Of a stretch of 64,000 bases of DNA, positions 17,446 through 27,511 are shown piece by piece. Made by a program: the position numbers and the translations under genes. The notes below the pieces were generated by a model. It was not told where the DNA came from and searched no databases. It worked only from the letters and a program-made list of their open reading frames with translations. This DNA comes from Echinicola marina (lineage in GTDB: Bacteria; Bacteroidota; Bacteroidia; Cytophagales; Cyclobacteriaceae), in NCBI RefSeq assembly GCF_020463795.1, contig NZ_CP080025.1:4957501-5021500 (forward strand). Reading direction: 5' to 3'. The stretch's first letter is position 1. Every line of letters begins with the position of its first letter.

Positions 17446-19449
17446 ATGGAAAAAATTAATTTTCCCTCTCGGGTAAAAAGCAATTTGGTCAATTTCAAGT
17501 GGGCCATTATACACACATTCTTTGGTCTCAGGTACCAATTATCATTGATATTTAAGCTACCCTTACAAAAACAAGTGGAATGGTTATCCCCTCCTATTAG
17601 TCCTCCTGTTTATTGGATTAGCATTGATCGGGTGGAATACCATGGCAGCTTGGCCTACCCTCCACGAGGAAGATGGTGCCATACAGATGACTGGGATCTC
17701 CACAAAATATATAAACTCCCCTCAATTTTTGAAAAAGTCCCCAAGGATGCTAAAAAGTATGATGTACACCAAACCATCAGAAAAATGTTTCTCCTCAAAA
17801 AGAAATACAAAAAAACACCACAATATAAAAACATGATGGACAAGGTGAAACATGGAGATCCTAATCCACCACAAGGTTGTTACACGCAAAAAGCTATAAA
17901 AGATTATTTCAAACAATTGAAAAAAGCCTATAAGTCCATGAAGGAAAAGGGCTATCTGACCCAAGCGCAGCAGGGAAAATCTCCCGTTGAGGAAATTCGC
18001 CTTCATGTGACCCGAAATGGCAAGCTTTGCCTAGGCACAGGAGGGAACCATCGGATAAGAATGGCAGAACTACTTGGTATCACTAATGTCCCATTTTTAT
18101 TAAGGGGAATCCAAGCTGAATGGGTAATGAAATTATGCAAAGAAACCGGTCTTCCTCCACACAAGGCCTTGAAAAAGTGGATAAATGAAAGTTTTTCAAC
18201 TGTAAAATCTATTGGGTCCACTGATAACCACTCCATCCATATGACAAAAAAAATACAAAAACGGATACTTTTCTATATAGGAAGCTTACTGGCCGGGGGA
18301 AAGGAACGCAGACTTTTGGAATTATTGAAGTTTCTAAAAGCCAACAGCCATATAGAGATGATGCTGGTCCTCACAGTGGATAGAATTCATTATATGGAAT
18401 TTCTGGATTTAGGCATTCCCATTAAAATTCTTGACGAAAGCAACAAAGGATTCAAACTCAATATCATTTCCCGCTTTTATCGACTTTGCAAGGCTTTCCA
18501 ACCTGATATAATCCATACTTGGGGAGCCAAACAAACCTTATATACCCTACCAGCAGTTTATAGGCTAAATATCCCTTTGGTCAATAGCCAAATTGCCTCT
18601 GCACCGCCAAAAATACGCAAAACTTCCGTCGGATATTGGATCAATGAACTCAACTTCAAATTTTCCCATCTTGTGTTATCCAATTCTAAGGCAGGCATAG
18701 AGGCCTATTCACCTCCTGAAAGTAAAAGTAAGGTTATATACAATGGACTTAGCTTTAGCAGGTTTGAAAACCTTCCCAACAAAGAATCCATAAAGGCTAA
18801 ATATCAGGTTAAATCCCCCTATTTGGTGATAATGTCTGCTTCATTCTCCCCCAATAAGGATCATAAACTATTCCTTGAAATTGCCAAAAAGGTAACCGCT
18901 TTGCGGGAAGACATATCTTTTTTGGGAATTGGAGCCCATGACCATCCAGACAACCCTTTTTTTTCAGAGGTTTTGAAGGCATCCGAGGACTATCCCAGAA
19001 TTAATTACCCTGGTAGGATTGACGATGTAGAAGCACTGGTCAATGCATGTGATCTGGGCCTGATGTTTTCCAATACCTCAATACATGGAGAGGGCATATC
19101 CAATTCCATCATGGAATACATGGCCTTAGCAAAACCAGTCATCGCCAATGATGCTGGCGGCACAAAAGAGCTGATATTTAATAATAAGAACGGTTATTTG
19201 ATAACCGATCACACCATAGATCAAATCGTAGAAATGGTCATTGAGCTGATTGATAATAAAGAAAAAAGCCAACGTTTTGGTAAGAGAGGAAGACAGATCA
19301 TAGAGGAATCCTTCACCATCGAAAAAATGGGAAAAGGGTTTATGAAGGTTTACGAGAACTGCATGGTCAACAAGATCTCATTTGGAAATGAGAAATCATC
19401 CCATATTTCAGTTCTTAATAAACCGGAGTATGTCCAAAGTAATAGTTAA
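17446..19449 (+). CDS. ParB/Srx-like domain fused to a family 4 glycosyltransferase
   Basis: 667 aa, about twice the normal GT4 length. Residues 1-250 are not a glycosyltransferase; they contain EEIRLHVTRNGKLCLGTGG followed by NHRIRMAELLGITNVPFLL, resembling the phosphate-binding core of the ParB/sulfiredoxin fold (G-x-HR...A..LG...VP). Residues 270-640 form a complete GT4 domain, with AGGKERRLLELLKFL at the start and donor-binding Glu549/Glu557 in GEGISNSIMEYM. An in-frame ATG at 18241 (Met266) sits exactly at the junction in an A-rich context, so a separate GT4 product is possible. The role of the first domain is unknown. Confidence 0.78.
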   Translation: MEKINFPSRVKSNLVNFKWAIIHTFFGLRYQLSLIFKLPLQKQVEWLSPPISPPVYWISIDRVEYHGSLAYPPRGRWCHTDDWDLHKIYKLPSIFEKVPKDAKKYDVHQTIRKMFLLKKKYKKTPQYKNMMDKVKHGDPNPPQGCYTQKAIKDYFKQLKKAYKSMKEKGYLTQAQQGKSPVEEIRLHVTRNGKLCLGTGGNHRIRMAELLGITNVPFLLRGIQAEWVMKLCKETGLPPHKALKKWINESFSTVKSIGSTDNHSIHMTKKIQKRILFYIGSLLAGGKERRLLELLKFLKANSHIEMMLVLTVDRIHYMEFLDLGIPIKILDESNKGFKLNIISRFYRLCKAFQPDIIHTWGAKQTLYTLPAVYRLNIPLVNSQIASAPPKIRKTSVGYWINELNFKFSHLVLSNSKAGIEAYSPPESKSKVIYNGLSFSRFENLPNKESIKAKYQVKSPYLVIMSASFSPNKDHKLFLEIAKKVTALREDISFLGIGAHDHPDNPFFSEVLKASEDYPRINYPGRIDDVEALVNACDLGLMFSNTSIHGEGISNSIMEYMALAKPVIANDAGGTKELIFNNKNGYLITDHTIDQIVEMVIELIDNKEKSQRFGKRGRQIIEESFTIEKMGKGFMKVYENCMVNKISFGNEKSSHISVLNKPEYVQSNS

Positions 19450-19470
19450 AACCATCAAGGTCTTCTCCCT

Positions 19471-20409
19471 ATGAAAATCCTATATGTAAGTAGATCAAAA
19501 ACCCATAAACCCCACCCCTTCATTTTTGAACAAGCCAATATTCTGTCCAACCATTATGGACATCAAATTGAACATTATTTGATCAATAAAGGAGGCCTCT
19601 TGGGCTATATCAAATCCAGTTTTTCAATTTATAGAAAAGTTAAAACACATGCTGTAGAAATCATCCATGTCCACTACGGACTTTCTGCCATTGCTGTAAT
19701 TATTGCGAGGATGCTGTCCATGAAAAAAGTAAAGGTGATCATCACTTTTCATGGAAGCGACATCAATAAAGGAAGTGAAAGGATCTTTTCTTTGTTTGCA
19801 GCTAATTATTCTGCCCACAATATCCTGGTATCCCACAAAATGTCCAGATTCTTTCATAAAAACTATTCCATTATTCCCTGTGGAATTGACACCCAAATAG
19901 AATTGAATTTCAGAAAAATGACCAGACAGGAAAAGGGCTGGACTGATGATGATTTTATCATCCTCTTTTCCTCAAGTTTTGACAGAAAGGAAAAAGACCC
20001 TGAATTTGCATTCAAAGTAATTAACTACTTTAAGGCTAAATGTCCACATAAAGTAATATTCATAGAACTAAAGGGCTACCACAGAGAGCAAATCACACAG
20101 CTAATGCAAGCTGCTGATGTCATGCTGTTGTGCAGTCATATGGAAGGCAGCCCTCAGGTCATCAAGGAATCCATTTTAAATTCATTACCTGTGATCACCA
20201 ATGATGTCGGCGATATCAGGTTCATTTGTGAAAAAGTAGACAATTGTTTTATTGTCCCCAAAACCTTGGATGACTATGTATATTATCTCAAATACCTATC
20301 TGAAAGAAAGCTACGTATTCGTAATAGAAACCCGATTTTAGAAAAATTTGACAATCAGCAGATTGCTCAAAAAATAAATAAAATCTACTGCGATGTAAAT
20401 AAAAACTAA
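19471..20409 (+). CDS. Glycosyltransferase family 4 protein (short)
   Basis: 312 aa, slightly short for GT4. It has an N-terminal domain with HVHYGLSAIAVIIARML and ITFHGSDINKGSE, and a C-terminal donor site with Glu225/Glu233 (HMEGSPQVIKESI), followed by LPVITNDVGDI. These are hallmarks of retaining GT-B transferases. It follows the ParB-like/GT fusion by 21 bp and precedes a 137 bp gap. Likely one of the sugar-adding enzymes of the repeat unit. Confidence 0.87.
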   Translation: MKILYVSRSKTHKPHPFIFEQANILSNHYGHQIEHYLINKGGLLGYIKSSFSIYRKVKTHAVEIIHVHYGLSAIAVIIARMLSMKKVKVIITFHGSDINKGSERIFSLFAANYSAHNILVSHKMSRFFHKNYSIIPCGIDTQIELNFRKMTRQEKGWTDDDFIILFSSSFDRKEKDPEFAFKVINYFKAKCPHKVIFIELKGYHREQITQLMQAADVMLLCSHMEGSPQVIKESILNSLPVITNDVGDIRFICEKVDNCFIVPKTLDDYVYYLKYLSERKLRIRNRNPILEKFDNQQIAQKINKIYCDVNKN

Positions 20410-20546
20410 TCCTTGAACCGTATTTCTGAAAATGAGAAAAAAAAAGAAATAAGTAACTGGTTATAATACTATTACATATCACAATAAGCGGTTTTCAGTC
20501 CTCAACACCTCCTATTTTTCGGCCATTATAATTTTCACTCGATATT

Positions 20547-21569
20547 ATGAAGCTACTCATCGATATTAAACATCCTGCCCAACTCAATTTGTTCAAAGCC
20601 CTGGCCAAGGAACTAAAAGAGGAAGGTTCGGAAGTAACCATCTGCTATCTGAAAAGGGGGAAATTACCCAAGATTATCCAAGCTGAATACCCTGGATTTA
20701 CGCCTATTCCAGTAGGTAGCAGCAAAGGCACCAAATGGTCAATTATTTGGCATGGAAACCTTAAAAGGACGGCTTCCTTTCTGTCATTGATCAATAAAAA
20801 CCATTATGAAATCTGCATCGCTGCCAGTAGCATTCCACTGGCCATGGCATGTAAACTTACTTCCACTCCCATCATTCAGTTTTATGATGATCCAGAGAGA
20901 GGCCAGGTAAATAAGATCAATGAAATTTTGTCCGATCAATTGTTCTTCCCTCCCATTGTGGAAGCCAATGGCAAGGTTTCCACCTTCAATTGCCTGAAAG
21001 AATGGAGTTATCTGAGCCCAAAAAGATTCAAACCAAACCCCAAAATCCTGCTAAACCAAGGCCTTAAACCTTATGAATATGTATTTATCCGTGAGGTCAG
21101 TAATAAATCCTTCAACTATTACGGACAGCAAGCAGACATTGTCCAAGCTTTTTCCAGTGATATTCATGCAGAAGCCCAGGTCATACTTTCACTTGAGGAC
21201 AAAAGTAAGATAGACGATTATCCCAAAACCTGGAAAATACTTGAAGAACCTGTAGAAGATATACATTCCTTGATTTACTATTCAAAACTTGTGATCTCCT
21301 CTGGTGACAGCATGGCCAGGGAAGGAGCCATGCTGGGTGTTCCCAGCGTTTACTGTGGGACGAGGACCATGAAGGCCAATGAAATCCTGATGGATAAGGG
21401 CCTTCTTCAACATTTACCCGGTGAAACAGCCCTACCTTTTATCAACAGGACCATTTCCAATCCATTTGACCAAGAAAATCAGCATATAGTAAGAGAGGTA
21501 TTGATGGCTGATTGGTGTGATATGGTAGATTTTATGAAAGAAAAAATTCAATACTATAAAAGACATTAA
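20547..21569 (+). CDS. DUF354 family GT-B-like protein
   Basis: 340 aa. The N-terminal MKLLIDIKHPAQLNLFKALA and the C-terminal SSGDSMAREGAMLGVPSVY match the DUF354 family, which has a GT-B-like fold related to UDP-GlcNAc 2-epimerase/MurG. Function in the family is largely undefined; association with surface-glycan loci is common. The gene is 2 bp before the sugar dehydrogenase gene, so co-translation is likely. It may be a glycosyltransferase or an epimerase-like enzyme. Confidence 0.8.
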   Translation: MKLLIDIKHPAQLNLFKALAKELKEEGSEVTICYLKRGKLPKIIQAEYPGFTPIPVGSSKGTKWSIIWHGNLKRTASFLSLINKNHYEICIAASSIPLAMACKLTSTPIIQFYDDPERGQVNKINEILSDQLFFPPIVEANGKVSTFNCLKEWSYLSPKRFKPNPKILLNQGLKPYEYVFIREVSNKSFNYYGQQADIVQAFSSDIHAEAQVILSLEDKSKIDDYPKTWKILEEPVEDIHSLIYYSKLVISSGDSMAREGAMLGVPSVYCGTRTMKANEILMDKGLLQHLPGETALPFINRTISNPFDQENQHIVREVLMADWCDMVDFMKEKIQYYKRH

Positions 21570-21571
21570 TT

Positions 21572-22879
21572 ATGAATATTTCAATTTTTGGATTGGGTTA
21601 TGTGGGATGTGTCAGTCTAGGCTGCCTCGCCCAAAATGGCCATCAAATTACAGGGGTAGATGTCAATGAGTTTAAAGTTGGACTGATCAACAAAGGGAAA
21701 CCTACCATTTTGGAGAAGGACATCGATCATATTATTTCCAAAGCCCATAAAGAGGGAAAAATCAACGCTACCACTTGTGTAGATGAAGCCATAAACAATA
21801 CCGACATAAGCATTATCTGTGTAGGGACACCTTCATCTCCACACGGGCATTTGGATCTTTCCTATATCTATAGGACCGCTGAAGGCATTGGTGAAGCGTT
21901 AAAAGAAAAAGATAGTTTCCATATCGTGGTCATTAGAAGTACAGTACTTCCTGGCACCAATCAAAAGGTAGGAGAAATCATCGCCGGACAGTCCCAAAAA
22001 GTCCGAGGGAAAGATTTTACCGTCATTTCCAACCCTGAATTTCTCAGAGAGGGTTCAGCTGTCAAGGATTATTACCATCCGGCGGTTACCGTCATAGGCG
22101 GAGATCATAAAGAAGCCATGGACAAAGTAGCCTCCATTTATGAGCAACTTGATGCGCCTGTAGAAATAACCGACATAAAAATTGCAGAATTAATCAAATA
22201 CGTCAATAACTCTTTTCATGCACTAAAAATCACCTTTGCCAATGAGGTGGGAAATATTTGCAAAGCCCTGGAAATTGATTCTCACAAAGTAATGTCCCTT
22301 TTCTGCATGGACAAACATTTAAACATCTCCAGCACCTATTTCAAACCTGGATATGCCTATGGCGGTTCTTGTTTACCCAAAGATCTCAAAGGTCTAGTAA
22401 CGCTTGGACATGATAATTACCTGACCACACCTGTCCTAAGCAGCATTTCCCCTTCCAATGAAGCCCAGAAAAAAAAGGCCTATCAACTGATCGAAAATAG
22501 CGGCAAAAAAAATATATGTATGATTGGCCTGAGTTTTAAGGAAGGCACAGATGACTTGAGGTACAGTCCCTCAGTAGACTTATCAGAAACACTTATTGGA
22601 AAAGGCTACCACCTTACCATCTTTGATGAGAATGTTCAGCTTTCAAAGTTGATTGGCGCCAACGAAGCCTATATCAACGAAAAACTGCCTCATTTATCCG
22701 AACTGCTATCCACCGACTTGGAGCAAGCCATCCAAGATGCTGATGTAATTATCATCAACCATAAAAGTTTTGATCCTGCCCCCTATATGCCGCTATTGGA
22801 AAAAAAAACTAAAGTCATTGATTTGGTAAGGCTTGATCAGATAATGAAACTGCCAAACTATGAAGGCTTATGTTGGTAA
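21572..22879 (+). CDS. Nucleotide-sugar 6-dehydrogenase, GDP-mannose dehydrogenase (AlgD)-like
   Basis: 435 aa. N-terminal ISIFGLGYVGCVSLGCLAQ is the Rossmann dinucleotide site; the catalytic cysteine is Cys267 in YGGSCLPKDLKGL. The length (AlgD is about 436 aa), the position of the cysteine and SCLPKD rather than SCFPKD point to GDP-mannose dehydrogenase, which makes GDP-mannuronate with two NAD+. UDP-glucose/UDP-ManNAc dehydrogenases are the alternatives. It would provide an acidic uronic residue for the EPS, which fits the nearby lyase-like proteins. Confidence 0.85.
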   Translation: MNISIFGLGYVGCVSLGCLAQNGHQITGVDVNEFKVGLINKGKPTILEKDIDHIISKAHKEGKINATTCVDEAINNTDISIICVGTPSSPHGHLDLSYIYRTAEGIGEALKEKDSFHIVVIRSTVLPGTNQKVGEIIAGQSQKVRGKDFTVISNPEFLREGSAVKDYYHPAVTVIGGDHKEAMDKVASIYEQLDAPVEITDIKIAELIKYVNNSFHALKITFANEVGNICKALEIDSHKVMSLFCMDKHLNISSTYFKPGYAYGGSCLPKDLKGLVTLGHDNYLTTPVLSSISPSNEAQKKKAYQLIENSGKKNICMIGLSFKEGTDDLRYSPSVDLSETLIGKGYHLTIFDENVQLSKLIGANEAYINEKLPHLSELLSTDLEQAIQDADVIIINHKSFDPAPYMPLLEKKTKVIDLVRLDQIMKLPNYEGLCW

Positions 22880-22939
22880 CAAGATGCCCATCTTTTTTAC
22901 TTTTTGAAAATTACTGAAGTCACAAATCCCCACACGAGT

Positions 22940-24625
22940 ATGTCCCTAGCCCATCAAAAAACAATCGTTCACTCCCTCCCTCATTTATTAACGGGAAAGG
23001 ACGTTTTGGAGCGCATAAAAATGCCTGATTTCCTAGCTCGATGGGACAAACTATATGAATCATGTGAATGGAGTACAGTATTTCAAAGCAGAAAATTTGT
23101 TTGTGCTTGGTATGAAACCTATTCCGAGGAATATACCCCTATCATGGTTATTGATGAAAGTGAACACGAATTAAAAGGCCTCCTAGCCATGACTGTCCTG
23201 TTCAAAGGGAAGGACCTAAATCAGCCTAAAATTAAAGCAAAAATAGTAGGGGCTGGTCATTATGATGCTGAATACCAATCTTGGCTTGCACATCAAAACA
23301 ATAGTGATGATTTTATCACGTCCGCCCTGGAATTGATCAAAAGTGCATTTCCTCAGTGTGATATCTATTTCAGGTACTTAATACCTCAAGTGCCCATGAA
23401 TTGGCTCGAAGCGAAGGAAAACTGGAACAAAAATGCAGTCAAACAAGCATACAAAAGGCCATTGGTAAGAATGGATGACCCAGAAATCGGCCTGCTTTTC
23501 AAGAAAAAAGAATTCAAGAACAAACATAATCGCTTAAAAAGACTAGGTAACCTCAGCTTCGAAAAGATCATCAACCTAGATGAGTTTAATGCTATTCTCC
23601 CTATTCTAATCGAACAATTTGAATTTCGCCAACTTGCCATGTTTAATAAAAGCCAATTTTCAGACAAGCCTGAAAAAGTCGCTTTTTTGAAAAAACTGTT
23701 TGAGCTCGGACTTTTACACACCACCATTCTTAAAGTAGATGATGATATTGTTGCTTCCATATTAGGCCTGAAAGAAAAAAACTGGTACCACTTAGGGGCC
23801 ATCAATACCCACTCTCCCATTTATGGAAATCATTCTCCGGGATTTGTCCACTTTATCCTATTGTGCGAACTCCTCTCTCATGAGTCCAATATGAAATTTG
23901 ACCTGACTCCTGGTGGAGATGCCTATAAGGAAAGAATGGCCAATGACCATGATTTTGTTACTGAACTTTGTATTCCACACAATGCTATGTTCAAAAGGAG
24001 ACAATTCGTGAAATATCAGTTTCACAAATATTTAATGAAATTTAACGTTCGCCCGATGTCCCTTCAGCTTTCTTTGAAAAAGGCAAAATACGATTTTAAG
24101 CATTGGTTTAAATCCCTAAAAGCCAAGGGAGTCGTCACCACGCTATCAAAACTACAACTCCAAAATGCTAATGGTGAAGCCTACCTTCATATCCTCCACA
24201 GTAAGAAAAAAGAAGGTTTAGCCAATGTTAAAATGGATAGCCTACAAGACTTGCTCTATTATGAGGAAAACCAAAAAGGGACCAGCTCTTGGGATTTTCT
24301 GAAAGATGCCATGTTAAAATTTGCACATGAATTTCATGCCATCACATGGGTTGAGAATGGCAAATTGCTTGGCTATGCCTGGCTAGCCGAACCGGACAGA
24401 TGGGAAAAGGTTTACCAAAAACAGTTGCCCGCATCTGAAAAACACCCCGTGGTGGTTGATATGGGATATCATCCTGCTGCAAAGGACCAATTGGGTTTGT
24501 TTCTAATGAGCATTGCCCAGAAAATCCAACAATCAAAAAATAACAACAAAGTAATTTTAAGTATCAGCCATAAAGAAAAACAACTATTACAAAAAGTTGA
24601 GGAACTGGCATCAGCAGTATCCTAA
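22940..24625 (+). CDS. Large GNAT (BioF2/CelD-like) acyltransferase paralogue 1 with extra C-terminal domain
   Basis: About 561 aa from the ATG at 22940; a TTG at 22904 would add 12 residues. The first 350 residues match the GNAT_6/BioF2-like pattern found in CelD/BcsL and FemAB-like enzymes: CEWSTVFQSRKFVCAWYETY, then AGHYDAEYQSWLA and the late FDLTPGGDAYKERMA. A further 170 residues (from about 400) look like a second GNAT-like module (LQDLLYYEEN, TWVENGKLLGYAWL). Two paralogues lie at 25846 and 27512. It probably acylates EPS sugars in the cytoplasm; acyl donor and target are unknown. Confidence 0.75.
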   Translation: MSLAHQKTIVHSLPHLLTGKDVLERIKMPDFLARWDKLYESCEWSTVFQSRKFVCAWYETYSEEYTPIMVIDESEHELKGLLAMTVLFKGKDLNQPKIKAKIVGAGHYDAEYQSWLAHQNNSDDFITSALELIKSAFPQCDIYFRYLIPQVPMNWLEAKENWNKNAVKQAYKRPLVRMDDPEIGLLFKKKEFKNKHNRLKRLGNLSFEKIINLDEFNAILPILIEQFEFRQLAMFNKSQFSDKPEKVAFLKKLFELGLLHTTILKVDDDIVASILGLKEKNWYHLGAINTHSPIYGNHSPGFVHFILLCELLSHESNMKFDLTPGGDAYKERMANDHDFVTELCIPHNAMFKRRQFVKYQFHKYLMKFNVRPMSLQLSLKKAKYDFKHWFKSLKAKGVVTTLSKLQLQNANGEAYLHILHSKKKEGLANVKMDSLQDLLYYEENQKGTSSWDFLKDAMLKFAHEFHAITWVENGKLLGYAWLAEPDRWEKVYQKQLPASEKHPVVVDMGYHPAAKDQLGLFLMSIAQKIQQSKNNNKVILSISHKEKQLLQKVEELASAVS

Positions 24626-24676
24626 ATCTCTCCTAAATTATCATCATCACCAACCTGAGTCAGGAGGACTCCCTAT

Positions 24677-25792
24677 ATGAGTTTAAGAAGAATGGCCATT
24701 TGGCCTACCTTGCCACCAGACACCTATTTTAGGCCGCAGAGCAATTTCAAACCTTTTCCACTGGACCAGGAAAATTGCCGAATATTCAGCCTTGCGAGGC
24801 ATGCTATTTGGAATGCCTGCAAGACCATCGGTCTGAAAGAAGGAGATGTAATTCTTGTCCCAGCATATCATCACGGATCAGAGATAGAATCACTGATACA
24901 GGCTGGATTGACCCTCAGGTACTATGAACTTAATGAAATGTTAGAACCCTCTCCTGAGGAATTGGAAGGACTTCTGGATGAAAATGTCAAAGCCTTTTAT
25001 ATTATACATTATTTGGGCTTTCCTCAGAATGCCAAATTCTGGAAAGAATGGTGTGATCAACATCAAATCATGATGATAGAAGATGCAGCCCAATCCTTTC
25101 TGGCCACCTATGAGGGCCAACCTTTAGGATCTTTTGGACAGATCGGTGTATTTTGTCTCTATAAAACCTACGGAATTCCTGATGGTGGAGCAGTAGTATG
25201 CACTGTGCCTCCAGCACCTCCCATCAGCAAACAAAGTTCTGGAATATGGCGGGCATTTAAGCGGCATTTTAACTGGGTGGCTACCCATCGACCGGAACTG
25301 GGGTCTATTCATCTTGTATTTAGCCCAGCTCTAAGATGGCTAAAAAAACAGTGGGACCGACCTCATCAAGAATTCGACATGAACGATCCAAATACTCCTG
25401 CCGCCAAAATGAGTCTAAATTTACTTCCAAAATTACTTTCTGAAGAAACAGCCCAAATAAGAAGAGATAATTATAACTATCTACTCAAGCATTTGTCTGA
25501 AGCGGTTCCTATTCCCTTTAGACATTTGCCTGAAGGAGCAAGTCCATTTGCTTTTCCTGTGGAATTGGAAACCCCAGATACCTTCCTAAAACTCATGAGG
25601 AAAAAGGGAGTCATGGGATTGTTATTTTGGATCAATCCCCACCCTTCTCTACCCGTAGAAGATTTTCCCCATAGCAAAAAACTGAGACAAACAATTTTAG
25701 CTTTACCGGTCCATCAAGAACTCAACCAAACAGAATTGGACCAAATTATAAAGGCGGCCAAGGAGTCCTTCTATATCCTTGAATATGCATAA
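24677..25792 (+). CDS. DegT/DnrJ/EryC1-type aminotransferase family protein
   Basis: 371 aa PLP-dependent fold type I. ILVPAYHHGSEIESLIQAGL is the early loop of sugar aminotransferases, and MIEDAAQSFLATYEGQPLG is the aspartate loop that contacts the PLP ring nitrogen. CLYKTYGIPDGGAVV (160-174) should hold the Schiff-base Lys163. Compared with standard members, the lysine neighbourhood is unusual (YKTYG rather than HxxKN), so substrate or activity may differ. It sits between the first and second acyltransferase paralogues, suggesting amino-sugar formation followed by N-acylation. Confidence 0.8.
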   Translation: MSLRRMAIWPTLPPDTYFRPQSNFKPFPLDQENCRIFSLARHAIWNACKTIGLKEGDVILVPAYHHGSEIESLIQAGLTLRYYELNEMLEPSPEELEGLLDENVKAFYIIHYLGFPQNAKFWKEWCDQHQIMMIEDAAQSFLATYEGQPLGSFGQIGVFCLYKTYGIPDGGAVVCTVPPAPPISKQSSGIWRAFKRHFNWVATHRPELGSIHLVFSPALRWLKKQWDRPHQEFDMNDPNTPAAKMSLNLLPKLLSEETAQIRRDNYNYLLKHLSEAVPIPFRHLPEGASPFAFPVELETPDTFLKLMRKKGVMGLLFWINPHPSLPVEDFPHSKKLRQTILALPVHQELNQTELDQIIKAAKESFYILEYA

Positions 25793-25845
25793 GTATTGAT
25801 TTTCGATCGCCATCTACCATAGTTTATTTAACCTTAGTGATTTTT

Positions 25846-27459
25846 ATGACTAATTCCTCTATTTTCAAAGAGCGAATAGATTCAAAAAATATAATCTATT
25901 CCCTCAACCTTTATCGCGGAAATGAAGCTTTTGAAATTCTTACCAACCAAAATTTTCAGCGTGGATGGGACAATCTCTATTATCACTGCCCTTGGGCAAC
26001 CGTGTTCCAGCACAGGAGTTTTATCAGTTCTTGGTATCAAATGTACCAAGAAGAATTTCAACCGATCATCATCAGCGAACAATATGGAAAAGTCATCACA
26101 GGAATAATCCACCTGGCTATTCCGACCAAAGAACTCAAGAAAAAATCAATGGTAAAAATCCATGGTGCGGGAGAATTTAATGCAGAATACCATGCCTGGT
26201 TAACCAAATCAAATAATAATTCCTTCATCAAAACTTCGCTGAGTTTATTATTAAGGGAGTTTCCAAAATGCAAAGTAATCTTAAGGTACCTGCCCCCAGA
26301 GACTCCATTGAGTTGGACAAATAGTCACCAGTGGAAAAGAAAAATCATTCTGCAAGCTTCCAAAAGACCATTAATGGACACCTATCATCCGGATTTCCCC
26401 AATTTGCTCCGAAAAAGACACCTAAAAGCAAAATACAACAGAATCAACAAGGCGGGGCATTTGAAATTGGAAGAAATCAATGATACTGATGAATTCTCTA
26501 AATTGCTGTTATTCTTAAAAGACCAATATGATTTCAGGCAAGGTGCCCTATTTAATAAAAATCAATTCCGGGATGACCCCAAAAAAGCCCCTTTTCTAAA
26601 AAGATTATTTGATGCTGGTTTGCTCCATGTCAGTACTCTAAAATTAAACGATGACATTACAGCTGCTGTTATATCCATGACCGATAAGAATTGGGTGCAT
26701 TTGGCAGGACTTATCTCTCATTCACCTTTTTATTCCCAATATTCGCCCGGATTGGTACAATTGTACATGCTTGGTAGAAAATTTTATTTTGACCATATAG
26801 AGGTCTTTGACCTCACGCCTGGAAATGACCCTTATAAAGATCGACTAGCAACCCATAATGATATAGCTTATGAACTGGTCATCACAGAAAACAAGTTATT
26901 CAAATACAAAAGAGCTGCACGAAAAGCTTTCTTTGACGGACTTTACAGATATGGCATCTTACCTCAAAAATTAAAATTACAGTTTGAGAAAAATGTATAT
27001 ATCTTCAAAAACAAATACAAATACCTCCTAGCCGCTGGAATGCGATCAATTTTAATGCATTTGTCTGCTTCACCATCGACAAAACCATTTGAAATCACTG
27101 ATGAGCAAATCAAAAATGCTCCCCAAATAATTTTTAAGATAAACCACTTGGAAGACCTTCTAAACTATCAACAAGGAAGAAGTACCTTGACAAGGTGGGA
27201 ATTTCTGGATAATGCACTAAAAAGATTTGAAGAGGGACAAAATTCCTACTCTATCTCCAAGAATGGTCAATTGGAATTCTGTGCATGGATCATAAAAATG
27301 AATAACAAGGATAAAAAGACAGGAACAAATGCTTCCCTGCAAATAAAACTTGACTACTGTTTTATACGAGACAGATCATTTGAAAAACAGCATTTAGCAA
27401 GTCTCTATCAATTTATCAAATGCTCCGAAAAAACAGATCAGATCATTTTCAATCATTGA
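25846..27459 (+). CDS. Large GNAT (BioF2/CelD-like) acyltransferase paralogue 2
   Basis: About 537 aa from ATG 25846 (GTG at 25837 is an alternative). It shares the order of motifs with paralogue 1: CPWATVFQHRSFISSWYQMY, GAGEFNAEYHAWL, then FDLTPGNDPYKDRLA near the end of the GNAT domain and a C-terminal module with LEDLLNYQQGRSTLTRWEFL. The three copies are clearly homologous but much diverged, so duplication is not recent. No signal peptide; cytoplasmic. Target unknown. Confidence 0.74.
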   Translation: MTNSSIFKERIDSKNIIYSLNLYRGNEAFEILTNQNFQRGWDNLYYHCPWATVFQHRSFISSWYQMYQEEFQPIIISEQYGKVITGIIHLAIPTKELKKKSMVKIHGAGEFNAEYHAWLTKSNNNSFIKTSLSLLLREFPKCKVILRYLPPETPLSWTNSHQWKRKIILQASKRPLMDTYHPDFPNLLRKRHLKAKYNRINKAGHLKLEEINDTDEFSKLLLFLKDQYDFRQGALFNKNQFRDDPKKAPFLKRLFDAGLLHVSTLKLNDDITAAVISMTDKNWVHLAGLISHSPFYSQYSPGLVQLYMLGRKFYFDHIEVFDLTPGNDPYKDRLATHNDIAYELVITENKLFKYKRAARKAFFDGLYRYGILPQKLKLQFEKNVYIFKNKYKYLLAAGMRSILMHLSASPSTKPFEITDEQIKNAPQIIFKINHLEDLLNYQQGRSTLTRWEFLDNALKRFEEGQNSYSISKNGQLEFCAWIIKMNNKDKKTGTNASLQIKLDYCFIRDRSFEKQHLASLYQFIKCSEKTDQIIFNH

Positions 27460-27511
27460 TCTGATTCTTAAAGCTTTTTTGATTGTCCTTTCATATCTCA
27501 TTAGAAATAAG

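Noticed and set aside
23386-23820. A 144-codon antisense frame inside acyltransferase paralogue 1
   Set aside because: Shadow of a gene with clear paralogues on the plus strand.
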